A DNA stretch of 54,568 bases from Candidatus Hydrogenedentota bacterium (lineage in GTDB: Bacteria > Hydrogenedentota > Hydrogenedentia > Hydrogenedentales > JAEUWI01), in the NCBI GenBank assembly GCA_016182605.1, contig JACPGE010000109.1:1-54568 (forward strand). The letters are read 5' to 3'. Shown here piece after piece: positions 25,296-34,761 of the stretch. Under the pieces are notes generated by a model. The model was not told the DNA's origin. It was given only the letters and a program-made list of their open reading frames with translations, and did not search any database. A program made the position numbers and the translations under genes. How positions within the stretch are numbered: the stretch's first letter is position 1; every line of letters begins with the position of its first letter.

Positions 25296-26558
25296 ATGTT
25301 TATCGATTATGTTCGTTTGCACATTACTGGCGGAGCTGGGGGCAACGGGTGTTGCTCGTTCCGGAAAGAAAAATATGTCCCCCTCGGCGGGCCCGACGGC
25401 GGGGACGGCGGCAATGGCGGCGATGTCTTCATCGTCGCCACTTCGCGTTTGACCACCCTCATGGACCTGCGCTACCACAACCACTGGAAGGGCACGCGCG
25501 GCGTCCACGGCAAGGGCAAGAACTTGCACGGGCGTTGCGGCGAAGCCATCGAGATCGCCGTGCCCTGCGGCACCCTCGTGCGTGACTTCGAAAGCGGCGA
25601 TGTCCTCTGCGATCTCACGGACGATGGCCAGCGCTTCCTCGCCGTGCCCGGCGGCAAGGGCGGCAAGGGCAACACCCGCTTCACCACCTCCACGCAGCGC
25701 GCGCCCAAGTTCGCCGAAAAGGGCGAGCCGGGCGAGGCGAAGGAATTTCTCCTCGAGCTGAAACTGATCGCCGAAGTGGGTCTGGTCGGGCTGCCCAACG
25801 CCGGCAAGTCCACCCTGCTCGCGGCCATCAGCTCCGCCCATCCCAAAGTGGGGGACTATCCCTTCACCACCCTCCATCCCAATCTTGGCATGGCCATGCT
25901 GCCCGATCACCGTACCCTCTCCATCGCGGACATCCCGGGAATCATCGAAGGGGCGGCCGAGGGCAAAGGCCTGGGGCTCGATTTCCTCCGCCATATCGAG
26001 CGCACCAAGGTGCTCGTCTACCTGATCGATCTGGGCGATCCCGAACCCGCGGAGACTCTGGCCACCCTGCAATCGGAATTGGAGCAGTACGAAGTGAGCC
26101 TGGCGGATCGGCCGCACCTCATCGTCTTCAACAAAGCCGATATCACGGAGAACCGGGAGCGCTATGCGGAGGAACTCGCCCCCGATTTCCCCAATGCCTT
26201 CCTGATCTCCGGCGCCACCGGGGAGGGCGCCCCCGAGCTGCTCGAGGCCCTCTGGCAGACGGTGGAAAAGGTGCGGAGTCTGGAAGCGGCTGAGGCCGAA
26301 GCCGAGCCCGTGATTGACCGGGAATACACCTACGAATCCCCCTTCGAGATCAAGCGCATCCCAAGCGGATTCCGCATCAGTGGCGAACGGGTGCACCGCG
26401 CCGTCAGCATGACGGACTTCGAGAACGACGAGGCCGTCCGCCATCTTCAGCAGGTCTTCACCAAGATGGGGCTGCTCAAGGCGCTCAAGCGCATGGGCGC
26501 CAAGCAGGGCCAGTCCATCTACATCGGCGATCTCGAGATGGAATACGAACCCGACTGA
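25296..26558 (+). CDS. obgE: Obg-family GTPase
   Basis: The 420-residue essential GTPase acts in 50S assembly and stress signalling. It has the Gly-rich Obg fold (ITGGAGGNGCCSFRKEKYVP, GGPDGGDGGNGGDV; 1-160), then a G domain with GLPNAGKS (165-172), the switch region YPFTTLHPNLG, DIPG (212-215) and NKAD. The C-terminal OCT domain (about 337-420) is also present, which not all Obg proteins have. It follows rpmA by 27 bases as in most bacteria. Confidence 0.96.
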   Translation: MFIDYVRLHITGGAGGNGCCSFRKEKYVPLGGPDGGDGGNGGDVFIVATSRLTTLMDLRYHNHWKGTRGVHGKGKNLHGRCGEAIEIAVPCGTLVRDFESGDVLCDLTDDGQRFLAVPGGKGGKGNTRFTTSTQRAPKFAEKGEPGEAKEFLLELKLIAEVGLVGLPNAGKSTLLAAISSAHPKVGDYPFTTLHPNLGMAMLPDHRTLSIADIPGIIEGAAEGKGLGLDFLRHIERTKVLVYLIDLGDPEPAETLATLQSELEQYEVSLADRPHLIVFNKADITENRERYAEELAPDFPNAFLISGATGEGAPELLEALWQTVEKVRSLEAAEAEAEPVIDREYTYESPFEIKRIPSGFRISGERVHRAVSMTDFENDEAVRHLQQVFTKMGLLKALKRMGAKQGQSIYIGDLEMEYEPD

Positions 26559-26649
26559 GGCCACACCGCCCCCGAAAGACGGGCCCATCCGGAAAATCGC
26601 CGGCCGCTTCACGTGATCGTAGATACGGGCCCTTCAATTCAAATACAAT

Positions 26650-27786
26650 ATGCGCCCCATGCATTTTGAATCCAGCCACATAAAGACCCTCATCATCAAG
26701 ATTGGCACCAGCCTCTTGAGCGGCAAGCGCGCCTTTGAAGGCCACGTCATGGAGGCCATGGTGCGCGAGATCTGCGCCCTTAAGGCGGCGCACACCATGA
26801 ACGTGCTCATCGTCAGTTCCGGCGCCGTCGGCTGCGGCATGAACACCCTCGGTTACACCAAGCGCCCCACGTCGCTCCCGATTAAACAAGCCGTTGCCGC
26901 CGTGGGCCAGGCCACGCTCGTGCATTACTACGAGACCCTCTTCCAGTCCTACAGCGACCACCTGCACACCGCGCAGGTCCTGCTCACCCAGGGCGACCTC
27001 GACAAACGCAACAGCTATCTCAACGTGCGCAACACCCTCTTCACCCTCTTCGAAATGGGCTTCATCATCCCCATCATCAATGAGAACGATTCCACCGCCG
27101 TCGACCAGTTGCGTCTCGGCGACAACGACACGCTCTCCGCGAAGATCGCCGCGAAATGCAACGCGGATCTCCTCATCATCCTCAGCGACATCGACGGGCT
27201 CTACCGCGGCAACCCGCGCGTCAACCCGGACGCGGAATTCATTTCCCATGTCGAAGCGATCACGCCGGAGATCGAAGGCTACGCAGGCGGCATCGGCAGC
27301 CACACCGCGACCGGCGGCATGCAAACCAAACTGCAGGCCGCCAAGATCGCCTTCGCCGCGGGCGTGCCCATGGTCATCGCAAACGGCCACGAGAAAAACA
27401 TCATTCAAAACGTGCTCTCGGGCAAGGCGCGCTGCACCACCTTCATGGCCTCCACCTGCGCCATTTCCCACCGCAAACGCTGGATAGCCTTCGGGCGCAC
27501 CATCCACGGCGTGCTCGTGGTCGACGACGGCGCCCGCGACGCGCTGCGCAATCAGGGCACCAGCCTGCTGCCCGCCGGCATCATCGATGCCCAGGGAGAT
27601 TTCAAGGTGGGGGATGCCGTTGAGATTCGCGATGCCAGCCAGACCCCGCTGGCCCGCGCGCTCGTGAATTACTCCTGCCAGGAGATCCTGCGGATCAAGG
27701 GCAAAAAAACGAGCGCGATTCAAGAGATTCTCGGCCACAAAGACTTCGACGAAGTCGTGCACCGCGACAATCTCGTGCTCCTCTGA
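26650..27786 (+). CDS. proB: Glutamate 5-kinase with PUA domain
   Basis: The 378-residue enzyme phosphorylates L-glutamate in the first step of proline synthesis. It has an amino-acid kinase domain (LIIKIGTSLLSG near the start, IVSSGAVGCGM, NENDSTAVDQLRLGDNDTLSA, LSDIDGLYRGNP, GGMQTKLQAAKIA) and a C-terminal PUA domain (GVLVVDDGARDALRN, about 285-365). Length is as in E. coli ProB. A TACAAT box abuts the ATG at 26650, and an in-frame ATG lies at 26659, so the true start may be the second one. No proA follows, which departs from the frequent proBA pairing; linkage of proB to obgE is common in other bacteria. Confidence 0.94.
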   Translation: MRPMHFESSHIKTLIIKIGTSLLSGKRAFEGHVMEAMVREICALKAAHTMNVLIVSSGAVGCGMNTLGYTKRPTSLPIKQAVAAVGQATLVHYYETLFQSYSDHLHTAQVLLTQGDLDKRNSYLNVRNTLFTLFEMGFIIPIINENDSTAVDQLRLGDNDTLSAKIAAKCNADLLIILSDIDGLYRGNPRVNPDAEFISHVEAITPEIEGYAGGIGSHTATGGMQTKLQAAKIAFAAGVPMVIANGHEKNIIQNVLSGKARCTTFMASTCAISHRKRWIAFGRTIHGVLVVDDGARDALRNQGTSLLPAGIIDAQGDFKVGDAVEIRDASQTPLARALVNYSCQEILRIKGKKTSAIQEILGHKDFDEVVHRDNLVLL

Positions 27787-27924
27787 GCGCGCCCGCGTTC
27801 CGCAGGCCGCTTCGAGCGCGCTCGGGCTCAAAAAACAGCCCATATCTCACGCGAGTTTGCGTTTCGCGGGGAAATATGATACTTATGCAGTAGGGCTGTG
27901 TAAGCCCTGTTCAGCCGGCATCGT

Positions 27925-30900
27925 ATGCATCTGTATGAAAGCGGCACAGGGCGCTTGCCCGGCCGGGAAGGGAATCCGGTGTTTCCTGGCGCTGCCACGA
28001 GAATCCGGCTCTTGCAGCGGGCGGCGCCGATTATCGGGGCCGCCGCCCTCCTTTTTCTGCACCCGGCCGCGGCACAGGGCCAGCAGACGGAACCGCCGCC
28101 CGCCACCACGCTCCCACTCAGCCCGGATGAACGGAATTGGATTGCCGATCATCCCATCGCGCGTGTTGCCGCCACACCCGATTGGCCCCCCTTCGAATTC
28201 ATCGATGGCGACGGCGCCTACCGGGGTATCAGCGCAGATCTCTTGCGCACCATCGCCGATCGTGCCGGCCTCCAAATAGAGCCCGTGCCGGGCAAATGGG
28301 TCGATCTCTACCGCATGCTCCAGAACAAGGAACTGGACCTCTCTCCCGCAATGCAGCGCTCCCCCGAGCGGGAACAGCATTTCCTGTTCACGGGGCCGGT
28401 CCTCAATTTTCCCCACGCCATCTACACACACCGGGACCGCAAGGATCTCGCGCGTCTGGAGGATCTGGCCGGAAAGCAGGTCGCCGTCGAGCAAGATTAC
28501 TACGAACACGAGTTCCTCGGGGAGCATCACCCGGAGATCCGGCTCGTGCCGGTCGAGAACTCCCTGCAGGCCCTGCTCAAGGTTGCCAACGGGGAGGCCG
28601 ACGCCTACGTGGGCAATGTGGCGGTCTCTTCCTATCTCATCGACAAGAATGTGCTCTCGGACATTCGCATGGGGAGCTATGTCGAGATGGGGCCGCTGGA
28701 ACTGTCGATGGGCGTGCGTTCCGACTATCCGGTGCTGGTTTCCATCCTCGAAAAGGGTATTGCCTCGCTCACTCCCGGCGAGAAGCGCGCCATCGTGCAG
28801 CGCTATGCCGTCGTGCCCGAGATGGTCGCGCTCAGCGCGGCGGAACACGCGTGGATACGAGAGCACCCCGTGATCCGCCTGGGCATCGACCCGGAGTTCG
28901 CCCCCTTCGAGTTCGTGGCGGACGATGGCAACTACCAGGGCATCGCCGCGGAGTATATCGATTGGCTTAACGCGGCCCTCGGATTGAACATGCGGGTGGC
29001 GCACAATTCTTCCTGGGAGGAGGCCGTGCGCGAGTTCCAGGCCGGCAACCTGGATGTGCTCCCCTGTGTGGGCCAGAGCGAATCCCGGAAGACCTACCTG
29101 GATTTTTCCGCGCCCTACCTCTCCTACCACCGCGTGGTAATCACCCGCCTGGATACGCCTTTCATGGGCGACCTGGGGGACCTGCGCGAACTCCGCATCG
29201 GGGCGCAGAAGAACACATCGCACGATGAGTTCCTGCGGGAGAATGCCTCCCTCTCGCCGGTCTACTTCAATTCCTTTGAAGAAACCCTGGAAGCCGTGGC
29301 CCAGGGCGAAGTGGATTGCGCCGTCGGGAACTCGGCCACAACCGCCTACTGGATCAAGCGCCTGGGCCTCAGCAACCTGAAGCTGGCCGTGCCGGTCGGG
29401 CAGACCACCGAGGCGCTCCATTTCGGTGTGCGCAAAGATTGGCCGGAGCTGATCCAGATTATCAACAAAGGCTTGGAAAGCGTCGGCGAGGAACAGGCCA
29501 TCGCATTTCGCCGGAAGTGGATCGACATCGAAGTGAGCCCCGGTGTCGACATCCGGCGCGTTTGGGGCGGCATTGCGGCACTGCTGTCCGTATTCATGTT
29601 TCTGCTCCTGCTTGCCGCCCTGCACAACCGCCGGCTGCGCCGCGAGATCGATGCCCGGCTGCTGACCCAGATCGCGTTGAAGGAGAGCGAAGAGGGCTAC
29701 CGCACGCTCGTCGAAAGCGCCAATAGCGTCATTCTGCGAATGACGCCCGAGGGAACCATTGTCTTCCTCAATACCTTCGGAGAACGCTTCCTGGGCTATG
29801 CCGCGAACGAAATCGCCGGCCAGAACCTCGTGGGAACCATTGTCCCCAAGACCGAATCCAGCGGACGGGATCTTGCCCAATTGATGGAAGAGATCTGCAA
29901 AAACCCCGATCGCTACTCTGCCAACGAAAACGAAAACATCACCAAGGACGGCCGGCGGGTATGGATTGCCTGGACCAACAGGGCGCTCTTCGACGATCGC
30001 GGCCGCCTCGCGCAGGTCTTGTGCGTGGGTAACGACGTGACCCCATACCGGGACGCCGCGGACACCCTGCGCCGCTACGACTTCATCGTCAATACGGTTG
30101 ACGAAATGATGAGCGTCATCAACGCGAGCGGCTGCTATGAGGCGGTCAATGAAGAATGGTGCGCCGCCACGGGCATCACCCGCGATCAAGCCCTCGGCCG
30201 CCCCGTGGCCTCGGTCTGGTCGCAGCGCGCCATGCACGACGCCATTGCGCCCCGGCTGGATCGCTGTTTCCAGGGCGAGACCGTGACTTACGAGACCGTG
30301 CTTGACCTGCCGGCGCGCGGTGAGCGCTTTTGCCACGTCACCATGTACCCCTATGCCAATCAGGCCCAGCATACGACCCATGCGGTCGTTGTCGCTCAGG
30401 ACGTGACCGAGCGGAAGCGCTTCGAGGCGGCGCTTCACGAGGCCAAACTCGCCGCGGAGGCCGGCAACCGCGCCAAGAGCACCTTTCTTGCCAACATGTC
30501 GCACGAAATCCGTACTCCGCTTAATGCCGTTATCGGTTACGCACAGCTCTTGCAGCGGATGCAGGGCCTCAACGCGGATCAGGCGCACGCCCTCGACGCC
30601 ATCCGGAAAAGCAGCGATCATCTCTTGACGCTCATCAGCGACATCCTCGAACTCTCCAGAATCGAAGCGGGCCGCATGGATCTCCATCCCTCCACCTTCC
30701 ACGTTCCCCAGCTTCTGGCCGACATCGAGCAGATGTTCCGCGTAAAAACCGATGCACGGGGACTGCGTCTCACCGTGGAAACGGCCCCGGATTTCCCGCA
30801 ATACCTTGTCGCGGATCAGAAACGGGTGAGCCAGGTGCTCATCAATCTGATCGGCAACGCCTTCAAGTTTACGGAGCATGGAGGCATTACCGTGCGCGCG

Positions 30901-31875
30901 CACCGGGATCCCGATCTCGTCCTGGACGCTTCGGCGCACTTGGGCATCGTTTTTGAAGTGGAAGATACCGGGTGTGGCATTGCGCCCGAGCAGCAGGAAA
31001 CGATCTTCGGCAGTTTCGAGCAGGCGGGCCCCGCCGGCTTGCGCCAGGGCGGCACCGGCCTCGGCCTTACCATCTGCCGCAGTATCGCCACCATGATGGG
31101 CGGCGGCATTTCGCTGCACTCCGAAGTGGGGAAGGGCAGCCGCTTCCGTTTCACTCTCCTGGCAGGAGTGGGAGAACGGGAGCAGATTGCCCTGCCTCCC
31201 GCCAGGCGCCACGTTATCCGCCTCGCTCCCGGCCAGCCGGAACAGCGCGTGTTGGTCGTGGACGATCGCGCTTCCAACCGGGATCTCCTGTGCCGCATGC
31301 TCAATCACATGGGCTTCGTTACCCGCGAAGCCGCCGACGGACAAGAGGCGCTCGATCTGTACAGGGCATGGCCGCCCCGGATCGTGCTCATCGATCTGGT
31401 CATGCCTGTCATGGGGGGGCGCGAGGCGATTCGCCGCTTGCGCGCCCTGCCCGGTGGCCAGGACGGCCTGACCATCATCGCGCTGACCGCAAGCACATTG
31501 GACGAGGAGCGCATCGAAGTTCTCGCGGACGGGGCCGACGAGTTCTTGCGAAAACCCTTCCGGGAAGAGGATCTGCTCGAGGCAATTCGCATTCATGCTA
31601 AAGTAGACTTCGAGTGGGACGAGAGCGTGGAAGACCTGGTGCCAGAGCCGGAGTTGACCCATGCGCAGGCCTGTGCCGCGGTGGAGGCCCTGCCCGTTCC
31701 CCTGGCGCTGCAACTTCAATCCGTCGTTACGCGCGGGGCCATCGGCGAGGCAAAGGCACTGGCAGGGCAACTGCTCGTTCACGACGCCGGACTTGCCGGG
31801 TTGCTCCTCCGGCGGGCCACGGAGTATCGTTTAAATGAACTTATGTCGCTCTGGGCGGAAAGTGCTGCATCATGA
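27925..31875 (+). CDS. Hybrid histidine kinase with two periplasmic SBP_bac_3 sensor domains
   Basis: This 1316-residue membrane sensor resembles BvgS/EvgS. In order it has a signal segment (about 28-50), two tandem solute-binding-protein-3 domains (about 60-300 and 305-535; matching starts WIADHPIARVAATPDWPPFE and WIREHPVIRLGIDPEFAPFE), a membrane helix (548-566), two PAS domains (586-832), HisKA with phospho-acceptor His860 in NMSHEIRTPLNAVIGY, HATPase (N-box LINLIGNAFKFTEHG, G-box GGTGLGLTI) and a receiver with Asp1157 in LIDLVMPVMGG. The sensors suggest detection of an amino acid or similar small solute, but the ligand is unknown. The next kinase overlaps its stop by four bases. Confidence 0.92.
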   Translation: MHLYESGTGRLPGREGNPVFPGAATRIRLLQRAAPIIGAAALLFLHPAAAQGQQTEPPPATTLPLSPDERNWIADHPIARVAATPDWPPFEFIDGDGAYRGISADLLRTIADRAGLQIEPVPGKWVDLYRMLQNKELDLSPAMQRSPEREQHFLFTGPVLNFPHAIYTHRDRKDLARLEDLAGKQVAVEQDYYEHEFLGEHHPEIRLVPVENSLQALLKVANGEADAYVGNVAVSSYLIDKNVLSDIRMGSYVEMGPLELSMGVRSDYPVLVSILEKGIASLTPGEKRAIVQRYAVVPEMVALSAAEHAWIREHPVIRLGIDPEFAPFEFVADDGNYQGIAAEYIDWLNAALGLNMRVAHNSSWEEAVREFQAGNLDVLPCVGQSESRKTYLDFSAPYLSYHRVVITRLDTPFMGDLGDLRELRIGAQKNTSHDEFLRENASLSPVYFNSFEETLEAVAQGEVDCAVGNSATTAYWIKRLGLSNLKLAVPVGQTTEALHFGVRKDWPELIQIINKGLESVGEEQAIAFRRKWIDIEVSPGVDIRRVWGGIAALLSVFMFLLLLAALHNRRLRREIDARLLTQIALKESEEGYRTLVESANSVILRMTPEGTIVFLNTFGERFLGYAANEIAGQNLVGTIVPKTESSGRDLAQLMEEICKNPDRYSANENENITKDGRRVWIAWTNRALFDDRGRLAQVLCVGNDVTPYRDAADTLRRYDFIVNTVDEMMSVINASGCYEAVNEEWCAATGITRDQALGRPVASVWSQRAMHDAIAPRLDRCFQGETVTYETVLDLPARGERFCHVTMYPYANQAQHTTHAVVVAQDVTERKRFEAALHEAKLAAEAGNRAKSTFLANMSHEIRTPLNAVIGYAQLLQRMQGLNADQAHALDAIRKSSDHLLTLISDILELSRIEAGRMDLHPSTFHVPQLLADIEQMFRVKTDARGLRLTVETAPDFPQYLVADQKRVSQVLINLIGNAFKFTEHGGITVRAHRDPDLVLDASAHLGIVFEVEDTGCGIAPEQQETIFGSFEQAGPAGLRQGGTGLGLTICRSIATMMGGGISLHSEVGKGSRFRFTLLAGVGEREQIALPPARRHVIRLAPGQPEQRVLVVDDRASNRDLLCRMLNHMGFVTREAADGQEALDLYRAWPPRIVLIDLVMPVMGGREAIRRLRALPGGQDGLTIIALTASTLDEERIEVLADGADEFLRKPFREEDLLEAIRIHAKVDFEWDESVEDLVPEPELTHAQACAAVEALPVPLALQLQSVVTRGAIGEAKALAGQLLVHDAGLAGLLLRRATEYRLNELMSLWAESAAS

Positions 31876-34178
31876 CCGGCGAGCTATTCAGTAATGCGTC
31901 CTGCAACAGGGACATTCTCATCGTCGATGACAACCCGGAAAACCTCAAGGTGCTGGGAGACTTTCTCTCGGAACAGGGATTCGACGTGCGCGTGGCGCGC
32001 GACGGCCGGCAAGCCGTTGAAAGCGCCATCGCGGCGCCCCCCGAGATCATCCTGCTCGATATCCACATGCCCGTTATGGACGGCTATGAGGCCTGCATTC
32101 ACCTGAAAACCCTTCCCGGCTTCCAGGATGTCCCCATCCTCTTTCTCAGCGCGCTCGGTGAAACCTTCAACAAGGTCCGCGCCTTCGAATGCGGCGCCGC
32201 GGACTATATCACCAAGCCCTTTGAACTCGAAGAAGTCCGTGTGCGCATCAACAACCACCTCCAGAACCGCAGGCTGCTCGCCGAGAGCCGCGCAGGGTTC
32301 CGCGCAAGCTTCGAACAGGCATTGACAGGCATGGCCCACATTGGACTGGACAGCGCCTTTCTTGCCGTGAACCGGAAGCTCTGCGCCATGTTTGGCTGCG
32401 CCGAAGCGGAACTCCTCGCACTGCCCCTGACCGGCCTGGTGCACCCGGATTCGGCGCCTGCACTGGCCGAAGCCCTTGAGGCTGCGCGCATCGGGCGTGC
32501 GGATCAAGCCGCCGGCGAAACCCGCTTCCTTCGAAAGGATCGCACCGCGCTGTGGTGCAGAACAACCTTCTCCCTGGTCACGGTCCCCACCACGGGGAAC
32601 CAATACATCGCGGCAATCATCGAGGACATCACCGATCACAAACGCGTGCTGGAAGAACGGCGCCGCTTGGCGGCCGCACTCGAGCAGGCCGCCGAAGCCA
32701 TCGCCATCACCGATGCGGAAGGCGTGAAGCAATATGTGAACCCGGCCTACGAACGGGCATTCGGCGTAAACCCGGGTGTGTTGACGGGCCAAAAGCTGGC
32801 TGTGCTTGCCGATCCCATCGCTACCGGCGCGCCCCCGGAGGAGATCTGGGAAACCATTTCGGCGGGCGCCGTCTGGAACGGCCGCATTACCCGGACCCTG
32901 GAGGACGGCGCCTCGCGCACGGAAGAGTACACCATCTCCCCCTTGCGCGGGGAGTCGGGCGCCATTGCCAATTACGTGGCTATTGCCCGCGATCTCACGC
33001 AGCAGGTGCGGATGGAAGAACAGTTGCGCCAGTCCCAGAAGATGGAGGCCATCGGGACCCTGGCTGCCGGTATCGCCCACGATTTCAACAATCTTCTCGC
33101 TGCCATCGCGGGTTTCACCGAACTGAGCATCGAAGAACTGCCCCCAGACAGCCCGGCCCTTTCCAATCTCCGGGAGATTCAACAAGCGGTCGGTCATGCT
33201 GCCGAACTGGTGCGGCAGATACTCGCCTTCGGCAGAAAAACCGGCCTCGAGATCAAACCGGTACTCCTGCAATCAATCGCGGAAGACGCCCTCAAACTGT
33301 TGCGGCGCTCCATCCCGCCCACGATTCAGATTCACTATCAACCGGACGCCGGGTGTCCGCCCATATGTGCGGATGCCACGGCGCTCCACCAGATCATCAT
33401 GAACTTATGCACCAACGCCTATCATGCCATGGAAAGCAAGGGGGGAGACCTGAGCCTGCGCATCGCAGAGACGGACCTCCGCGAGGAACCGCTGGAGAAT
33501 CATCCTGAGCTTGCTCCAGGCATCTACGCGCGCATGGACATCAGCGACACCGGCCACGGCATGGACAATCAGACGATGCAGCGCATTTTTGAGCCCTACT
33601 TCACGACTAAAGCGCGCGGCTCCGGAACCGGACTCGGCCTGGCCACCGTGCATGGCATCGTCTCGGATCTCAAGGGCGCCGTACATGTCTACAGCGTGCA
33701 GGGAAGCGGCACCACGTTTTCGATTTTCCTGCCGTTGGCGCAGGGCGCCGTGGCCGCAGAGAAGCGTCCTCTTGCCGCGCCGGAACTCGCATCGGGGAAT
33801 GAACGGATCCTCTTCATCGATGACGAGCGGGCCATTTGCCAGTTCGTCACCAAGGCTCTTTCCCGGCTTGGTTACCACCCCACCGCAATGACCAGCCCAA
33901 GAGAGGCGCTCGCCCTGTTCCAGGAACATCCCGGAGCCTTCGACGCGATCGTCACCGATGAGATGATGCCCGGGATGCGCGGCACCGAACTTCTTCCCCA
34001 GCTTCGCGCCATCCGCCCCGATATCCCCGTCATCCTCTACAGCGGTTTTGCCGAAACCATCCGGAACACGCCCAAAGACAAACGGCCCTTCGATGCCTAT
34101 GTCATGAAACCCATGGTCGTGGCCGAGCTGACACGGGCCATCCGCGGCGTTTTGCGCAAGACGCCGAAGGAACCATAG
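31872..34178 (+). CDS. Cytoplasmic hybrid histidine kinase, REC-PAS-PAS-HisKA-HATPase-REC
   Basis: This 768-residue soluble kinase has no membrane segment. An N-terminal receiver (Asp63 in LLDIHMPVMDG) is followed by two PAS domains (about 140-385), HisKA with His403 in GIAHDFNNLLAAI, an HATPase (NLCTNAYHAM, GSGTGLGLATVHGIV) and a C-terminal receiver (Asp696 in VTDEMMPGMRG). The HDFNN H-box places it with NtrB-like/HWE-distant kinases rather than the HEIRT type of its neighbour. Its ATG overlaps the upstream kinase stop (ATGA), so the two are made together and probably relay phosphate from one to the other. No DNA-binding response regulator is present nearby. Confidence 0.92.
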   Translation: MTGELFSNASCNRDILIVDDNPENLKVLGDFLSEQGFDVRVARDGRQAVESAIAAPPEIILLDIHMPVMDGYEACIHLKTLPGFQDVPILFLSALGETFNKVRAFECGAADYITKPFELEEVRVRINNHLQNRRLLAESRAGFRASFEQALTGMAHIGLDSAFLAVNRKLCAMFGCAEAELLALPLTGLVHPDSAPALAEALEAARIGRADQAAGETRFLRKDRTALWCRTTFSLVTVPTTGNQYIAAIIEDITDHKRVLEERRRLAAALEQAAEAIAITDAEGVKQYVNPAYERAFGVNPGVLTGQKLAVLADPIATGAPPEEIWETISAGAVWNGRITRTLEDGASRTEEYTISPLRGESGAIANYVAIARDLTQQVRMEEQLRQSQKMEAIGTLAAGIAHDFNNLLAAIAGFTELSIEELPPDSPALSNLREIQQAVGHAAELVRQILAFGRKTGLEIKPVLLQSIAEDALKLLRRSIPPTIQIHYQPDAGCPPICADATALHQIIMNLCTNAYHAMESKGGDLSLRIAETDLREEPLENHPELAPGIYARMDISDTGHGMDNQTMQRIFEPYFTTKARGSGTGLGLATVHGIVSDLKGAVHVYSVQGSGTTFSIFLPLAQGAVAAEKRPLAAPELASGNERILFIDDERAICQFVTKALSRLGYHPTAMTSPREALALFQEHPGAFDAIVTDEMMPGMRGTELLPQLRAIRPDIPVILYSGFAETIRNTPKDKRPFDAYVMKPMVVAELTRAIRGVLRKTPKEP

Positions 34179-34185
34179 GACGCCA

Positions 34186-34241
34186 GAAGGCCCTGGGTTG
34201 CCAAGATGCTGCAATTGCGCAATTGCCCCAGCGCGGCCTTC
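34186..34241. repeat. Nested inverted repeats after the kinase operon
   Basis: GAAGGCC-CTGGG (34186-34197) can pair with CCCAG-cgc-GGCCTTC (34227-34241), and the loop contains CAATTGCGCAATTG (34212-34225), a perfect 14-bp palindrome. It begins seven bases after the kinase stop. There is no T-run, so it may be a structured termination or processing element, or an insertion-sequence end. Confidence 0.5.
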
Positions 34242-34296
34242 CACCGATCCCCGCGTTCTTGGCGCCTGCTCAGGCCGTGCCGCCGGCAGAAGCTCT

Positions 34297-34452
34297 GCCG
34301 CGCGCTTTATGCCAGCCGGCCGCAATCAGCCGTTGTTGCCTCCACCGGACCTTCGGGATTGGGTTCCTGATGATGAGTGCGTTCATTTTGTGATTCAGGC
34401 GGTGGATATCCTGCCCACGAGCCATTTTCAGGTCAACTTCCGGGGATCCGGC
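34297..34452 (+). pseudogene. IS1182-type transposase N-terminal relic
   Basis: The frame reads FMPAGRNQPLLPPPDLRDWV, then PDDECVHFVIQAVDILPTSH and FQVNFRGSG, the typical first 50 residues of IS1182-family transposases (QP.LLPPDLRDWVPEDHLVHFV.EAV). Homology stops abruptly at about 34452, and the catalytic part is absent. Confidence 0.7.
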
Positions 34453-34536
34453 AGATCGCGGATATCAACCCAAACGGATGTGTCACGGTCTCTTGGAAGA
34501 ATCCTTGAATTGGAGACGCAAGGAGAGGACTTATGA

Positions 34537-34605
34537 GCCAGGAAAAACCACCCTGCGGATCTGACGGACGGGCAATGGAGACGCATTGCCCTTCCCACAT
34601 TTTGA
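34537..34605 (+). pseudogene. IS5/DUF4096-type transposase N-terminal relic
   Basis: The frame gives HPADLTDGQWRRIALPTF and then a TGA at 34603-34605. DLTD-QW--I-PLLP is the standard opening of IS5-like (DUF4096) transposases. Only about 20 residues survive. Confidence 0.5.
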
Positions 34606-34761
34606 AGTCCAAACCCGGCGGGCGGCCTGACGGCGGCGTGCAAGCGCCTCGAATGGAAGGCGGCTGGCTCGGACGGGTGCGTTCGGCGTAGGATGTGGGC
34701 CTCAGGAAATCCAGGGTGTGCCTCCCGCGGGGCATGGCGTCGATCAGGAGGATGCTTTTCA

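Noticed and set aside
23715-26612. A 965-codon minus-strand frame across nadX, rplU, rpmA and obgE
   Set aside because: It is antisense to four unmistakable housekeeping genes and has no recognisable domain.
27785-27823. GAGCGCGC/GCGCGCTC hairpin after proB
   Set aside because: The 8-bp stem has a 23-base loop and is not followed by T residues, so it is not a convincing terminator.
27883-31782. A 1299-codon minus-strand frame opposite the first hybrid kinase
   Set aside because: It is a codon-bias shadow; the plus frame contains every expected kinase motif.
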